Shown here one piece after another: positions 28,512-39,200 of a stretch of DNA of 64,000 nucleotides (its first letter is position 1; each line of letters starts with the position of its first letter). Position numbers and translations under genes: made by a program. This stretch comes from an uncultured Paracoccaceae bacterium (GTDB lineage Bacteria; Pseudomonadota; Alphaproteobacteria; Rhodobacterales; Rhodobacteraceae), in NCBI GenBank assembly GCA_947496535.1, contig CANMDE010000005.1, positions 124,001-188,000 of the forward strand. Direction: 5' to 3'. The notes beneath the pieces are model-generated. The model had not been told where the DNA came from. It did no database searches and saw only the letters and a list, made by a program, of their open reading frames with translations.

Positions 28512-30071
28512 TTATTCCCATTCTATTGTTCCGGGCGGTTTGCTGGTGATGTCATACGTCACCCGGTTAATGCCTTTGACTTCATTAATAATGCGGGTCG
28601 CTGTTTCGCCCAAAAATTCATGACTGAAAGGATAATAGTCTGCGGTCATTCCATCAACAGAATTCACCGCACGCAGGGCGCAGGCGTAATCATAGGTGCG
28701 CCCATCGCCCATTACTCCCACGGTTCGGACAGGTAGGATGGCAACAAAAGCCTGCCAGATTTCATCGTAAAGCCCGTGTTTGCGTATCTGGTCGATATAG
28801 ACGGCGTCGGCCTTGCGTAGAATGTCCAGCTTTTCGCGGGTGATCTCACCTGGACACCGAATAGCGAGGCCCGGTCCGGGGAAGGGATGTCTGCCGATGA
28901 AGCTGTCGGGCAGGCCAAGCTCGCGACCTAGAGCGCGTACTTCGTCTTTGAACAGTTCCCTCAGCGGCTCAACAAGTTTCAACCCCATCTTTTCGGGCAG
29001 GCCGCCCACATTGTGGTGACTTTTGATGGTTACTGATGGTCCGCCCGAGAAGCTGACCGATTCGATCACATCCGGATAAAGCGTGCCTTGGGCAAGAAAT
29101 TCGGCCCCATCAATGTCATTGGCATATTTTTGGAAGACATCGATGAAGAGCTTACCGATGATCTTGCGCTTGGTTTCGGGGTCGCTCACGCCTTCGAGTT
29201 CGCCCAGAAACAGTTCCTGTTCTTCCGCATGGATCACGGACAGGTTCATGTTGTCCCGGAACATACCCACGACTTCGACCGCCTCGTCTTGCCGCAAGAG
29301 GCCATGATCCACAAAGACGCAAGTCAGCTGATCGCCTACGGCCTCATGGATCAGGGCCGCGGCGACTGACGAATCGACGCCGCCGGAGAGGGCGCAGATG
29401 ACTTTTTTATCGCCGATCTGTTCGCGGATCGCCGTGATGGCCTGTTCGCGATAGGCGCCCATGGTCCAGTCGCCGGTGAAACCCGCGAGCTTTACGAAGT
29501 TTTCGTAGAGTTTCGCCCCGTTGGGTGTGTGATGTACTTCGGGGTGAAATTGAACAGCGTAGAAGTTCCGACTGACATCCGCAGTGATAGCAAGCGGTGC
29601 ATTGGGCGAGGTGCCGTAAATCTCAAATCCGGGTGCGATTTCAGAGACATGGTCGCCATGGCTCATCCACACCTGTTCGGTTTCATCGGCAAACCATCCG
29701 TCCAGCAATGGCAATTTACCTTGCGGGCTGACAAAGGCGCGACCGAACTCCGCCGTGCCGTGCCCGCTGACGACACGGCCACCCAATTGCGTCATCATTG
29801 TCTGCTGGCCGTAACAGATGCCAAGGACTGGAACACCCAAGGTGAAAACAGTGTCCGGTGCGCGTGGTGATCCTTCGCGGGTCACGCTGTCGGGGCCGCC
29901 GGAGAGGATGACTGCCTTTGGTGCGAAATCGGTCAGAAACCTGTCGGTGACGTTCTGATAGGGGTGAATTTCGCAATACACGTTGAGCTCGCGCAGGCGG
30001 CGGGCAATCAACTGTGTTACCTGGCTGCCAAAATCGATGATCAGCAGGCGTTCGTGGGTCTGATTTTCCAT
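28512..30071 (-). CDS. guaA: GMP synthase (glutamine-hydrolysing)
   Basis: 519 aa from the ATG at 30071 ([20 protein letters not shown]), the family start; the open frame continues upstream. Class-I glutamine amidotransferase domain with nucleophile Cys in GICYGQQ, then the ATP pyrophosphatase P-loop [10 protein letters not shown] and a C-terminal dimerisation domain ending KPPGTIEWE. Converts XMP to GMP in the cytoplasm. Confidence 0.97.
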   Translation of the reverse strand: MENQTHERLLIIDFGSQVTQLIARRLRELNVYCEIHPYQNVTDRFLTDFAPKAVILSGGPDSVTREGSPRAPDTVFTLGVPVLGICYGQQTMMTQLGGRVVSGHGTAEFGRAFVSPQGKLPLLDGWFADETEQVWMSHGDHVSEIAPGFEIYGTSPNAPLAITADVSRNFYAVQFHPEVHHTPNGAKLYENFVKLAGFTGDWTMGAYREQAITAIREQIGDKKVICALSGGVDSSVAAALIHEAVGDQLTCVFVDHGLLRQDEAVEVVGMFRDNMNLSVIHAEEQELFLGELEGVSDPETKRKIIGKLFIDVFQKYANDIDGAEFLAQGTLYPDVIESVSFSGGPSVTIKSHHNVGGLPEKMGLKLVEPLRELFKDEVRALGRELGLPDSFIGRHPFPGPGLAIRCPGEITREKLDILRKADAVYIDQIRKHGLYDEIWQAFVAILPVRTVGVMGDGRTYDYACALRAVNSVDGMTADYYPFSHEFLGETATRIINEVKGINRVTYDITSKPPGTIEWE

Positions 30072-30236
30072 GATGGCTGGGTAAAGCGCGGGCCGGATTA
30101 GCGCAAGAGGGCGCGGGCCTCTTTGGCGGCTAGGAACGGTGATGTCGCTTTCGCCCCTCAGGCGACGCAAAATCATGAGGTGTTCGCACGCCGTTTGGGT
30201 ATCACTTTCGCAAGTTTGTGACGAAGGGGACGAAAG

Positions 30237-31787
30237 ATGTCAGACGCACCGGTCAGATCAGGGCGAAGAGCACGTGGCGGCGGCGGCGCCGCACGGCGTG
30301 CCGAGCGGACGGCTGTCAGCATCGAGACTGCAAAATACATCGAACGGAACATCCCCAATTATGAGGTTCTGACCGAAGAAGCGCTGGATGTGATTGAGGC
30401 TAATGCCGAAACGGTCCTCGCTGAGATCGGGGTGAACTTCGTCGAAAACCCCGCAGCGCTTGACCGCTGGCGTGAGGCCGGTGCGCAGGTGGATGGTGAG
30501 CGGGTTCGCATTCCGCGTGGATTGGCAAGGAAGCTGTGTGCTACCGCGCCGTCTGAATACACCCAGCATGCCCGAAACCCCGAGCGAAGCGTTGTTGTCG
30601 GGGGCAAAAACCTTGTTTTGGCACCGGTTTACGGCCCACCATTTGTCCGTGATGTGGAGGGTGGGCGTCGTTATGCAACGATGGCTGACTTCGAAAAATT
30701 TGTGAAACTCGGCTATATGTCAAAATGGCTCCATCATTCAGGTGGCACTGTTTGCGAACCAACTGATGTTGCTGTGAACAAGCGACATCTGGATATGCTG
30801 CTGGCGCATATGATCTACAGCGACAAACCATTTATGGGGTCGGTGACAGAGCCTTCGCGTGCGCAGGATTCGGTCGATATGTGCGAAATTTTGTTCGGCG
30901 AGGAGTTCGTTCAGAACAATACTGTCATGACCTCTCTGATCAACATCAACTCGCCATTGACGTTTGATGGTATCATGATGGGCGCGTTGGAGGTTTTTGC
31001 CAAGAATAACCAAGCCAGCATTATTAGCCCGTTCATTGTAGGCGGGGCGATGGCACCTGTTTCCGTGGCCGGAACGCTGACCCAGGTTATGGCCGAAGGT
31101 CTGGCGGGAGTTGCCTATTCGCAGCTTATCAGGCCTGGCGCACCCGTGGTATTTGGAGCCTTTGTGACGTCTATCGACATGAATTCAGGTGCCCCGACAT
31201 TCGGCACGCCAGAGGCTGCGCAGGTTACTTATGGGGCGGGGCAGTTGGCCCGTCGTTTGGGGCTGCCATTTCGATCATCAGGGTCTTTCTGCGGTTCAAA
31301 ACTACCAGATGCGCAGGCGGCTTATGAGACCGCGAACAGTCTGAATATGGGTCTCTTGGCCGGTGTGAACTTCATGCTGCACTCATGCGGATGGCTAGAG
31401 GGCGGACTAGTCGCGAGTTTCGAAAAATTCGTGATGGACGCGGACCAGTTGGGGATACTGCATCACTTTGCCAAGGGCGTCGATATGACGGAAAACGGTC
31501 AGGCGATGGGTGCGATTGCAGAGGTGGGGCCGGGCGGCCACTACCTCGGCTGTGCCCATACGCAGGCCAACTTCAAAGATGCATTCTGGCGCAGCGATCT
31601 GCTGGATTACAAACCGTTTGAGACATGGGACGAAGAAGGCGCACGCGACACCCAGACTCTGGCCGCTGCGCGGGTTGCCAAATTGCTGGACACTTATCAG
31701 CAGCCACCACTGGACCCCGAAATTGAAAGCCGCCTGCGCGCCTATGTTGCAGAAAAGAAGGCCGGTATGCCGGATGCGTTTGGCTGA
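30237..31787 (+). CDS. MttB-family corrinoid methyltransferase lacking pyrrolysine
   Basis: 516 aa. Sequence and length fit the trimethylamine methyltransferase (MttB, COG5598) superfamily; blocks such as [13 protein letters not shown] and [13 protein letters not shown] are visible. No in-frame UAG occurs, so it is of the non-pyrrolysine type, which in characterised cases demethylates glycine betaine or proline betaine rather than trimethylamine. The N-terminus is Arg/Gly-rich ([11 protein letters not shown]). No corrinoid protein gene lies next to it. A role in betaine or methylamine metabolism is plausible given soxDAG, but the substrate is inferred. Confidence 0.86.
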   Translation: MSDAPVRSGRRARGGGGAARRAERTAVSIETAKYIERNIPNYEVLTEEALDVIEANAETVLAEIGVNFVENPAALDRWREAGAQVDGERVRIPRGLARKLCATAPSEYTQHARNPERSVVVGGKNLVLAPVYGPPFVRDVEGGRRYATMADFEKFVKLGYMSKWLHHSGGTVCEPTDVAVNKRHLDMLLAHMIYSDKPFMGSVTEPSRAQDSVDMCEILFGEEFVQNNTVMTSLININSPLTFDGIMMGALEVFAKNNQASIISPFIVGGAMAPVSVAGTLTQVMAEGLAGVAYSQLIRPGAPVVFGAFVTSIDMNSGAPTFGTPEAAQVTYGAGQLARRLGLPFRSSGSFCGSKLPDAQAAYETANSLNMGLLAGVNFMLHSCGWLEGGLVASFEKFVMDADQLGILHHFAKGVDMTENGQAMGAIAEVGPGGHYLGCAHTQANFKDAFWRSDLLDYKPFETWDEEGARDTQTLAAARVAKLLDTYQQPPLDPEIESRLRAYVAEKKAGMPDAFG

Positions 31788-31836
31788 TTAAGTCAGTGAT
31801 TTGGACGTTATGCCGGTTCCTGATTGCTCATTACTT

Positions 31837-32202
31837 TCACCGCTCGGTTGCTGAACCGTCGGCAAGATGATCTGGATATTTGGTGAATTGCAAAATGCTG
31901 CAGTCCATTTCTTGCGGCTTTGCTGTTGCCTGCATCAAGGAAGTCTCGGCGCTGATTGCGATAAGGATGTCCACGTGTCTGGCCGGTGAGTATGTGCCGC
32001 AGCGCGTCTCGCGCCTGGTATTCATCTCGGCTTCGATATCCAGAAGCTGTACGATCGCCTCTGCATGTCCGGGCAGATCCTCGTGTTGCAGGATGCGTTG
32101 CAGATGAACTGTCCGACGGTAGTCGTCCAGTCCGAAACGAGCTGCGCGGGCGAGCAGGGCGGGCCGTTTGAGCGTTGCAACGCGTGTCTGTAGATCAAGC
32201 AT
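31837..32202 (-). CDS. DUF6477 family protein
   Basis: 121 aa, soluble and basic at the N-terminus (LKRPALLARAARFGLDDYRR), which is the recognisable part of a small family known to me only from Rhodobacteraceae, usually beside a DUF6456 gene, as here. A helical fold is likely. Function unknown. It is divergent from the DUF6456 gene with about 250 bases between them, which hold the promoters and no other recognisable feature. Confidence 0.75.
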   Translation of the reverse strand: MLDLQTRVATLKRPALLARAARFGLDDYRRTVHLQRILQHEDLPGHAEAIVQLLDIEAEMNTRRETRCGTYSPARHVDILIAISAETSLMQATAKPQEMDCSILQFTKYPDHLADGSATER

Positions 32203-32450
32203 GGCGGTTCTTTCTCATCTTATTCCAGTCGCTGCAGATTATTGCACAGCCTGATGTGGTGTTGCCGAAACCGCATTAGTTAAGAACGCTGCGCTCAGGT
32301 TTGTTTATCTTTTCGAAAGAATAGTTGACGCATCGAAATCATCGTTAACAAATGTGTAACTGGGCACGCATAGGTTGCACATTTGATGCGCTGGCATTGC
32401 TGGCGAAACGGCTTTTGCGTGCGGAAATGTCAGTGAAGGGACGAGTGGAC

Positions 32451-33568
32451 ATGGTCAAAAGGCAACCATTGCCAATAGCTGTGAAACTGCCTGCGTGGCT
32501 TCCGGATGCAGCCCGGCATTATCTGTTTCACACAGAAAAAGGGTTGTCGATCCGGGCCCTTGCCCGCGAAAGCAAATGTCATCCATCGACGGTACTTCGT
32601 CAAGTTCGTCGCTTTGAATGCCGTCGTGATGATCCGCTGATTGATGCGGCGCTCAAGTCCTTTTCTGACATCGTTTTACAAAATGAAACTGATCAAAAAA
32701 AGGAAATGAGAATGTCGAATATGGAGCGTGTACAAGATCAGCCTGCGCAGGCTGTCACCGGTTTGACAAAGGAACGGATCGAAAGCGAAGCAAAGCGCAT
32801 TCTGCGCAGGCTTTGCGAGAGTGGCGCGGTACTTGCGGTTATGACAGAGCTTGAAACCGCCGTGGTGGTCCGCGATGCGGCAGACGGCGAACAGATGCGA
32901 ACGGCGATGGTCGATCGCGATATTGCGCAGGCGATGGCGTTGAAGGACTGGATCGCATGTGACGGTGCAGATGGCGGCCGTGTGACACGCTATTTCATCA
33001 CGAATACCGGCCGTGCTGCATTGCGCGAGCTGATGGCAAAGGACGAAAACAAGGCGCAGGGTTTTGCGGAAAGACGTGCTACATTTGACCATGATGACGG
33101 TTGGGATCGTGCCACATTGCAGGGGTTGGCCCGTCACCAAAGCCGCTATTGCGTGACCGAGAGCCCCTTGGTCGGGCTGGCGCGCCGAAAAGATCGAGAT
33201 GGTCAGCCGTTTCTGGAACGTGATTTGGTCGCGGCGGGGGAGCGATTGCGGGAAGATTACGAGCTTGCCCAGATGACAGGCCCTAAAATTGACGGGTGGG
33301 AAACGGCCATTACAGATGATGCCGGGCAGGAGAAAGAAGACGGGGCGGTTGCCGCGCGACGCCGTGTGCGGCAAGCATTGGCTGATCTGGGGCCGGGTTT
33401 GGGTGATATTGTATTGCGCTGCTGCTGCTTTTTAGAGGGTCTGGAAACAACTGAAAAAAGCTGGGTTGGTCTGCACGTTCGGGCAAGATTGTGCTGCGTA
33501 TCGCTCTTCAGCAGTTGCGGCAGCATTATGCAAAGACACAAGGTGATTTTGGTCCGATGATTGGCTGA
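32451..33568 (+). CDS. DUF6456 helix-turn-helix protein with a frameshift near its end
   Basis: Starts at the ATG 32451 (GAAGGG upstream). Residues 30-65 carry a helix-turn-helix (LSIRALARESKCHPSTVLRQ), and the C-terminal third is the DUF6456 domain (RRRVRQALADLGPGLGDIV, then CCCFLEGLE). The zero frame leaves the family pattern after E335 and ends at 33560. A -1 shift inside A6 at 33454-33459 continues as KLGWSARSGKIVLRIALQQL, the expected C-terminus, and ends at 33568. Either one A is missing from the run (strain mutation or sequence error) or the ribosome slips. Likely DNA-binding; role unknown. Confidence 0.8.
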
Positions 33569-33582
33569 ATTCTAAGAAACGC

Positions 33583-33611
33583 TGGCCGCATTCGCATTTC
33601 GTTTGCGGCCA
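33583..33611. repeat. 8-bp hairpin after the DUF6456 gene
   Basis: TGGCCGCA at 33583-33590 and TGCGGCCA at 33604-33611 form a perfect stem with a 13-base loop, starting 15 bases past the DUF6456 stop. It could end that transcript, but no T-run follows. Confidence 0.4.
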
Positions 33612-33683
33612 ATATCATGCGGTGACTTTGCGTCAGGTGCAGGACGGTTATGCGTTTGCGGATGCCGTTGGACAATGGCAGGG

Positions 33684-33709
33684 TTGCTGACTATCTATAA
33701 GGTCAGCAA
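33684..33709 (+). promoter_or_regulatory. perfect 8-bp dyad just upstream of the lipA ribosome-binding site
   Basis: TTGCTGAC at 33684-33691 and GTCAGCAA at 33702-33709 with a 10-base AT-rich spacer. The lipA ribosome-binding site (GGAGCC, 33711-33716) follows at once and the ATG is at 33722. It may be an operator or a 5'-UTR hairpin that controls lipA translation. Confidence 0.4.
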
Positions 33710-33721
33710 TCGGAGCCAACC

Positions 33722-34678
33722 ATGCCCGCACGTGACCTAAAGATCCCTGCCGAACGGCACCCTGAAAAGCAGCGTCGTCCTGATGCCGCGCAACCCAAAA
33801 AGCCGGACTGGATTAGGGTCAAGGCCCCGACGTCGGAGGGTTACAAGGCCACGCGTGATATTATGCGCGAAAACAAACTGGTGACTGTGTGCGAAGAGGC
33901 GGGCTGCCCCAATGTGGGCGAATGCTGGTCGCAAGGCCATGCTACGATGATGATCATGGGCGAGGTTTGCACACGCGCCTGCACATTCTGCAACATCGCC
34001 ACCGGTAAACCGCCCGAAGCGCTTGATGTATTTGAACCGGGCCGCGTTGCGGCTGCGGTCAAGAAGCTTGGTTTGAACCATGTTGTGATCACTTCTGTTG
34101 ATCGTGATGACATAGAGGACGGCGGAGCTGAGCATTTCGCGCAAACCATTCGCGCAATCCGCCAGCAGTCCCCTGGTACGACGATTGAGATTCTGACACC
34201 GGATTTCATCCGTTGTGATCCCGCTGTGTTGGAGATCGTGGTTGAGGCCCGACCAGATGTGTTCAATCACAATCTGGAGACGGTTCCCGGGCTTTACCCG
34301 GAAGTGCGTCCCGGTGCGCGGTATTTTCACAGCCTGCGCCTATTGCAGCGGGTCAAAGAGCTTGATCCGACGATGTTTACCAAATCCGGCATCATGGTTG
34401 GTTTGGGAGAAGATCGACAGGCAGTGACCCAGGTGATGGAAGATATGCGTGCCGCCGACATCGACTTTCTGACAATCGGACAATATCTGCAGCCGACGCC
34501 AAAGCATCATCGCGTGGATCGGTTCGTGACGCCTGAAGAGTTTGCATCCTATGAAAAGGCTGCATACGGCAAAGGCTTCCTGATGGTTTCGGCGACGCCT
34601 CTGACCCGCTCGTCCTATCATGCTGGGGATGATTTTGCCCGACTTCGCGATGCGCGGCTGAAAAAGCTGGGCGCTTAG
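33722..34678 (+). CDS. lipA: lipoyl synthase
   Basis: 318-aa radical-SAM enzyme. The auxiliary cluster cysteines are in [16 protein letters not shown] and the radical-SAM triad is [10 protein letters not shown]-terminal RSSYHAGDD segment supplies the third-domain Ser ligand. It inserts two sulfurs into protein-bound octanoate to make lipoyl groups for 2-oxoacid dehydrogenases and glycine cleavage. The 3' end overlaps the opposing small membrane gene by four bases. Confidence 0.97.
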   Translation: MPARDLKIPAERHPEKQRRPDAAQPKKPDWIRVKAPTSEGYKATRDIMRENKLVTVCEEAGCPNVGECWSQGHATMMIMGEVCTRACTFCNIATGKPPEALDVFEPGRVAAAVKKLGLNHVVITSVDRDDIEDGGAEHFAQTIRAIRQQSPGTTIEILTPDFIRCDPAVLEIVVEARPDVFNHNLETVPGLYPEVRPGARYFHSLRLLQRVKELDPTMFTKSGIMVGLGEDRQAVTQVMEDMRAADIDFLTIGQYLQPTPKHHRVDRFVTPEEFASYEKAAYGKGFLMVSATPLTRSSYHAGDDFARLRDARLKKLGA

Positions 34679-34857
34679 TTTTTCAGGGGATTGCGTCCAA
34701 TACGTTCGGCTGTCAGCCAATCCGGCCAGCCTATGAAGTGTTCGATGCCATAAATTGCTGCGCAAATCGCGACCACTGCAAACACCAGTATTAGCCGTTT
34801 GATCGAGGGTGGGTGTTGGACCCATCGCTTGGCACGAAGCAGCCAGTGGATGTTCAT
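34675..34857 (-). CDS. 60-aa single-pass membrane protein, unrecognised
   Basis: Basic N-terminus, one hydrophobic helix ([17 protein letters not shown], about residues 22-38) and a polar tail ([11 protein letters not shown]). Its ATG overlaps the hpt stop (ATGA), which is good evidence that it is translated as a downstream partner of hpt. The gene ends in a four-base overlap with lipA. No function recognised. Confidence 0.6.
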   Translation of the reverse strand: MNIHWLLRAKRWVQHPPSIKRLILVFAVVAICAAIYGIEHFIGWPDWLTAERIGRNPLKN

Positions 34858-35402
34858 TTGGCGTCATCCGTAAATCGCACCTTGCCGATATGCGGCAGGT
34901 TGCGGTCACGTTGGGCAAAATCAATTCCGTAGCCCACGACGAATTCGTCGGGAATTTCAAAACCAATCCAGTCGGCTTTGAAATCCACTTCGCGTCGGGC
35001 CGGTTTGTCCAAAAGGGCGATCGTTTTCATCCGTGCCGGATGTTTGGTTTTCAGATAGTCGTTCACATGCGCCAATGTGTGCCCGGTATCGATGATATCT
35101 TCGACAACAAGAACATCGCGCCCTTCGATTGTGCCGCGCAAGTCTTTGAAAATACGCACTTCACGGCTGCTTTCCATGGCGTTGCCATAGCTGGACGCTT
35201 CGAGAAAATCCACTTCGACAGGTAGCTTCAGCTCGCGTACCAGATCGGCGATGAAGACAAATGACCCGCGCAGCAAGCCCACAACCACCAACTTGTCTGT
35301 GTCTTCAAATACCTGGCTGATCTCGCGGGCGAGGTGTTCGATCCTGGCGGCGATGGCCTTGGCGCTGATCAGTTCGTCTATTACGTAGGGCCGGTGCGGC
35401 AT
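34854..35402 (-). CDS. hpt: hypoxanthine phosphoribosyltransferase
   Basis: About 182 aa from the ATG at 35402, chosen because GAGG precedes it and the family begins here; the frame remains open upstream to 35510. The PRPP-binding motif is [16 protein letters not shown], and [16 protein letters not shown] is a family block. Salvages hypoxanthine and guanine to IMP and GMP. Divergent from the Coq10-type gene; overlaps the small membrane gene downstream. Confidence 0.95.
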   Translation of the reverse strand: MPHRPYVIDELISAKAIAARIEHLAREISQVFEDTDKLVVVGLLRGSFVFIADLVRELKLPVEVDFLEASSYGNAMESSREVRIFKDLRGTIEGRDVLVVEDIIDTGHTLAHVNDYLKTKHPARMKTIALLDKPARREVDFKADWIGFEIPDEFVVGYGIDFAQRDRNLPHIGKVRFTDDAK

Positions 35403-35487
35403 CTGGACCTCGGAGTTCAGGGGAGGGTTGATTTTCTGCTCGTACTCTACGACATCCTCGCCTGAAGTCACTTCGGAAAGGGCCTGC

Positions 35488-35931
35488 ATGCCGACGCATT
35501 CTGAAACCAAGATCCTGCCGTATTCGGCCCAGCAGATGTATGATCTGGTCGCCGACGTGGCGAACTATCCGAAATTCCTGCCATGGACAGCCGCTGCGCG
35601 CGTGCGCAGCGTTACCGAAAACGGTGATCATACCGTGATGTTGGCTGATCTTGTGATTTCATTCAAAGTGTTCCGCGAGACCTTTGGCAGTCGGGTCACG
35701 CTGTGGCCGGGACAGAAGAAGATTGAGACAGCCTATCTTGATGGTCCGTTTCGGCACATGGAAAGTGAATGGAATTTCAGGGATATAGAGGGCGGCTGCG
35801 AGGTTTCGTTCTTTGTCGATTTCGAGTTCCGCAATCGCCTGTTACAAGGTGCTGCGACGATGTTTTTTAACGAAGCGATGCAGCGGGTGGTTCGGTCGTT
35901 CGAGCGGCGGGCGCAAGAGCTTTATAGCTAA
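35488..35931 (+). CDS. Coq10/RatA-type START-domain protein (SRPBCC superfamily)
   Basis: 147 aa. [20 protein letters not shown] near the N-terminus and a C-terminal [17 protein letters not shown] match the Coq10 family of ubiquinone-binding START proteins, often annotated RatA toxin in bacteria. A quinone-chaperone role is more likely than a toxin here because no ratB partner is present. Its 3' end overlaps cinA by four bases, tail to tail. Confidence 0.88.
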   Translation: MPTHSETKILPYSAQQMYDLVADVANYPKFLPWTAAARVRSVTENGDHTVMLADLVISFKVFRETFGSRVTLWPGQKKIETAYLDGPFRHMESEWNFRDIEGGCEVSFFVDFEFRNRLLQGAATMFFNEAMQRVVRSFERRAQELYS

Positions 35932-36404
35932 GCAGGCATTGCCGTCGCGGCTTTTATCAGAAGCCTAATGGCGTGATGCGTTGCGGCTTGCCGGACCTTG
36001 TCGCGACCCAAGGAGCCGAATTGGATGGTCTCTGTTTCGCAGGAGGATGCGGTTGCGATGCCAAAGCAGACCTGACCTTCGGGTTTGTGCTCTGACCCGC
36101 CCGGTCCTGCGATGCCGGTGATCGCCACGGCCAATTGCGCGTCCGAGTTTTCAAGCGCGCCTTGTGCCATTTCGCGCGCGGTTGGTTCAGATACTGCGCC
36201 GTAGGTTTCCAGTGTGGCCGAACTTACCCCCAACAATTGCTGTTTGGCAGCGTTGGTGTAGGTGACAAAGCCTCGGTCGAAGATTGCCGAGCTTCCGGGG
36301 ATGTCCGTTATCGCTGCGCTGACCATTCCGCCGGTGCAGCTTTCGGCGGTGGCGATCATGATGCCGCGTTCCTTCGCGATGCTCAGGAGTTCTGCCGCGC
36401 TCAT
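35928..36404 (-). CDS. CinA C-terminal domain protein (nicotinamide-nucleotide amidase)
   Basis: 158 aa, only the CinA C-terminal domain. TAESCTGGMVSAAIT is the family signature; VAITGIAGPGGSEHKPEGQV is the second. The stand-alone domain deamidates NMN to nicotinate mononucleotide (PncC activity). Overlaps the pgpA stop at its start (ATGA). Convergent with the Coq10-type gene. Confidence 0.92.
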   Translation of the reverse strand: MSAAELLSIAKERGIMIATAESCTGGMVSAAITDIPGSSAIFDRGFVTYTNAAKQQLLGVSSATLETYGAVSEPTAREMAQGALENSDAQLAVAITGIAGPGGSEHKPEGQVCFGIATASSCETETIQFGSLGRDKVRQAATHHAIRLLIKAATAMPA

Positions 36405-36883
36405 AGCGCGTGGAAACCTGCGGCAAAGATCATGACGATAATGGCCGCAAAAGCGCCTGCAATCACGTCGTCCAGCATCACACCCATCGCGTCATCGAGC
36501 CGGTCTGCCCAACCAATCGGTCCCCATTTCGTGATATCGAACAGCCTGAAGAATACAAATGCGGTGATCCAACCGGGCCAAAGCGCGAGGATACTGGCCC
36601 CGGCTGCAGATGCACCGAACATAACGGGCAGCAGTGCAATCCATTGGCCCACAACTTCGTCAATGACAATCTCTGAGGGGTCGTGATCGTCTTTGCCGCG
36701 CGTTTCTTCACGGGTCGCCCAGAAGCCCAGTGCAAATGCTGCGACGATGGCCAGCAGGAACCCCCACGGTCCCGCAATGCTGTAGATGACCCATGCAGCT
36801 GGTAGCGCCGCGAGTGACCCCCATGTGCCCGGGGCAGGGCGCAGATGCCCGACATAGAAAAATGTGGCGATCAGGTGGGTCAT
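36401..36883 (-). CDS. pgpA: phosphatidylglycerophosphatase A
   Basis: 160-aa membrane enzyme. Landmarks: HLRPAPGTWGSLAALP, the acidic DPSEIVIDEVVGQWIAL and DAMGVMLDDVIAGAFAA. It removes phosphate from phosphatidylglycerophosphate. Coupled by four-base overlaps to ispDF upstream and to the cinA domain downstream. Confidence 0.95.
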   Translation of the reverse strand: MTHLIATFFYVGHLRPAPGTWGSLAALPAAWVIYSIAGPWGFLLAIVAAFALGFWATREETRGKDDHDPSEIVIDEVVGQWIALLPVMFGASAAGASILALWPGWITAFVFFRLFDITKWGPIGWADRLDDAMGVMLDDVIAGAFAAIIVMIFAAGFHAL

Positions 36884-38013
36884 GCTGTCACCAACGTCGC
36901 CGTTGCCATGGCCGCGATTCCTTCACCGCGGCCGGTGAAGCCCAGCCGTTCAGATGTTGTCGCCTTTACGCTTAGCCTGTTGGTGTCCAGTTTCATGATT
37001 TTGGCGAGAGCGGTTTTCATGGCGTCCTGATGCGGGCCGATCTTGGGGAATTCGCAGATCAGTGTGCAATCTACATTGCTGATCCTATAACCTGATCGTT
37101 CGGCCAGCGACACCGCATGTTCCAGAAAAATATGGCTGGCGGCACCTTTCCACTGTGGATCGGAGGGCGGGAAATGCTGGCCTATGTCGCCAGCGCCCAG
37201 CGCCCCATAGATCGCGTCGGTTACAGCATGCATGCCGACATCCGCATCCGAATGCCCCTGCAGTCCGTGGTCAAATGGCAATTTGACACCGCATAGCCAC
37301 ACATGATCCCCCGGACCGAAGCGATGAACATCAAAGCCGTTTCCGCATCTTACATCCATCTTGTTGTCCATCAGTTTGGCAGCACGGGCGAAGTCGTCGC
37401 GCGTGGTAATTTTGATGTTGCTTTCATCGCCTGTGACGATGGTGACGTCCAGACCTGCTGCGCGTGCGACGGCGACATCATCGGCGGCGTCTGTTTGGTT
37501 GGCCCGATGAGCGCTGAGAATTTCGGGTAGGTGAAAACCCTGCGGTGTCTGCGCGCGAAAGAGACCAGCGCGGTCTTGCATCCCTGCCACTGTCCCGTCC
37601 TCACCATGCCACAAGGCATCAGTGACCGGCAGCGCGGGTGCGGCCCCGGGATGCGTTTGCAGCGCGTCAATCACCCGGTCAATGACATTAGGGGCGATCA
37701 AAGGGCGAGCGCCATCGTGGATGAGGACGGCGTCGGCACTGTCTTTCAATGCCTCCAGTCCCGCCAACACTGAAGCTTGCCTTGTTTCGCCGCCGGTAAT
37801 GATTTGATCGGGTGCGATGTCAGGTGTCAGCGGGGCTACGATGTCATCTGCGTTCATGACCAAGGCAACGTGGCTGATTTTGGGGTGGCGTTTAAATACC
37901 TCAATCGCGTATGAGATGACTTGTCGCCCCATCAGCTTTTGCCATTGTTTTGGCAGTTCGCCACCAGCGCGTGTTCCGCGCCCGGCGGCCAAAATGAGTG
38001 CAGCAGTTTTCAT
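36880..38013 (-). CDS. ispDF: bifunctional IspD/IspF of the MEP pathway
   Basis: 377-aa fusion from the ATG at 38013. IspD part (1-220): AALILAAGRGTRAGGELPKQ, with DALWHGEDGTV. IspF part (225-377): GFDVHRFGPGDHVWLCG with the DxH metal site, and HSDADVGMHAVTDAIYGALG. It makes CDP-ME and then cyclises CDP-ME2P to MEcPP. The fusion is normal in alphaproteobacteria. First of the ispDF-pgpA-cinA unit. The 185-base gap to dusB shows no other gene. Confidence 0.95.
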   Translation of the reverse strand: MKTAALILAAGRGTRAGGELPKQWQKLMGRQVISYAIEVFKRHPKISHVALVMNADDIVAPLTPDIAPDQIITGGETRQASVLAGLEALKDSADAVLIHDGARPLIAPNVIDRVIDALQTHPGAAPALPVTDALWHGEDGTVAGMQDRAGLFRAQTPQGFHLPEILSAHRANQTDAADDVAVARAAGLDVTIVTGDESNIKITTRDDFARAAKLMDNKMDVRCGNGFDVHRFGPGDHVWLCGVKLPFDHGLQGHSDADVGMHAVTDAIYGALGAGDIGQHFPPSDPQWKGAASHIFLEHAVSLAERSGYRISNVDCTLICEFPKIGPHQDAMKTALAKIMKLDTNRLSVKATTSERLGFTGRGEGIAAMATATLVTA

Positions 38014-38198
38014 GACCGTCCCATCGTCGGTTTTGGAAGGTTTACGGCCAGAGTAGCCGAGGCGCAATTCGTCAGTTTTATGGGCGGAGTGATTAATTTT
38101 TGTGCGTTTGCTGTTTTTCGCGCACCTTTGCGCAATCCAAACGTTGTCGATGCCAGTAAATCGCAGTAGCTCAGTAAAAACGCGTATCCTTTAGGCGA

Positions 38199-39196
<998 letters not shown>

Positions 39197-39200
<4 letters not shown>

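Noticed and set aside
30237..31787. Pyrrolysine-type trimethylamine methyltransferase
   Set aside because: No in-frame TAG; the frame runs without interruption to its own TGA.
35488..35931. RatA toxin of a toxin-antitoxin pair
   Set aside because: Sequence fits the Coq10/START family and there is no RatB partner; the toxin name is an annotation habit.
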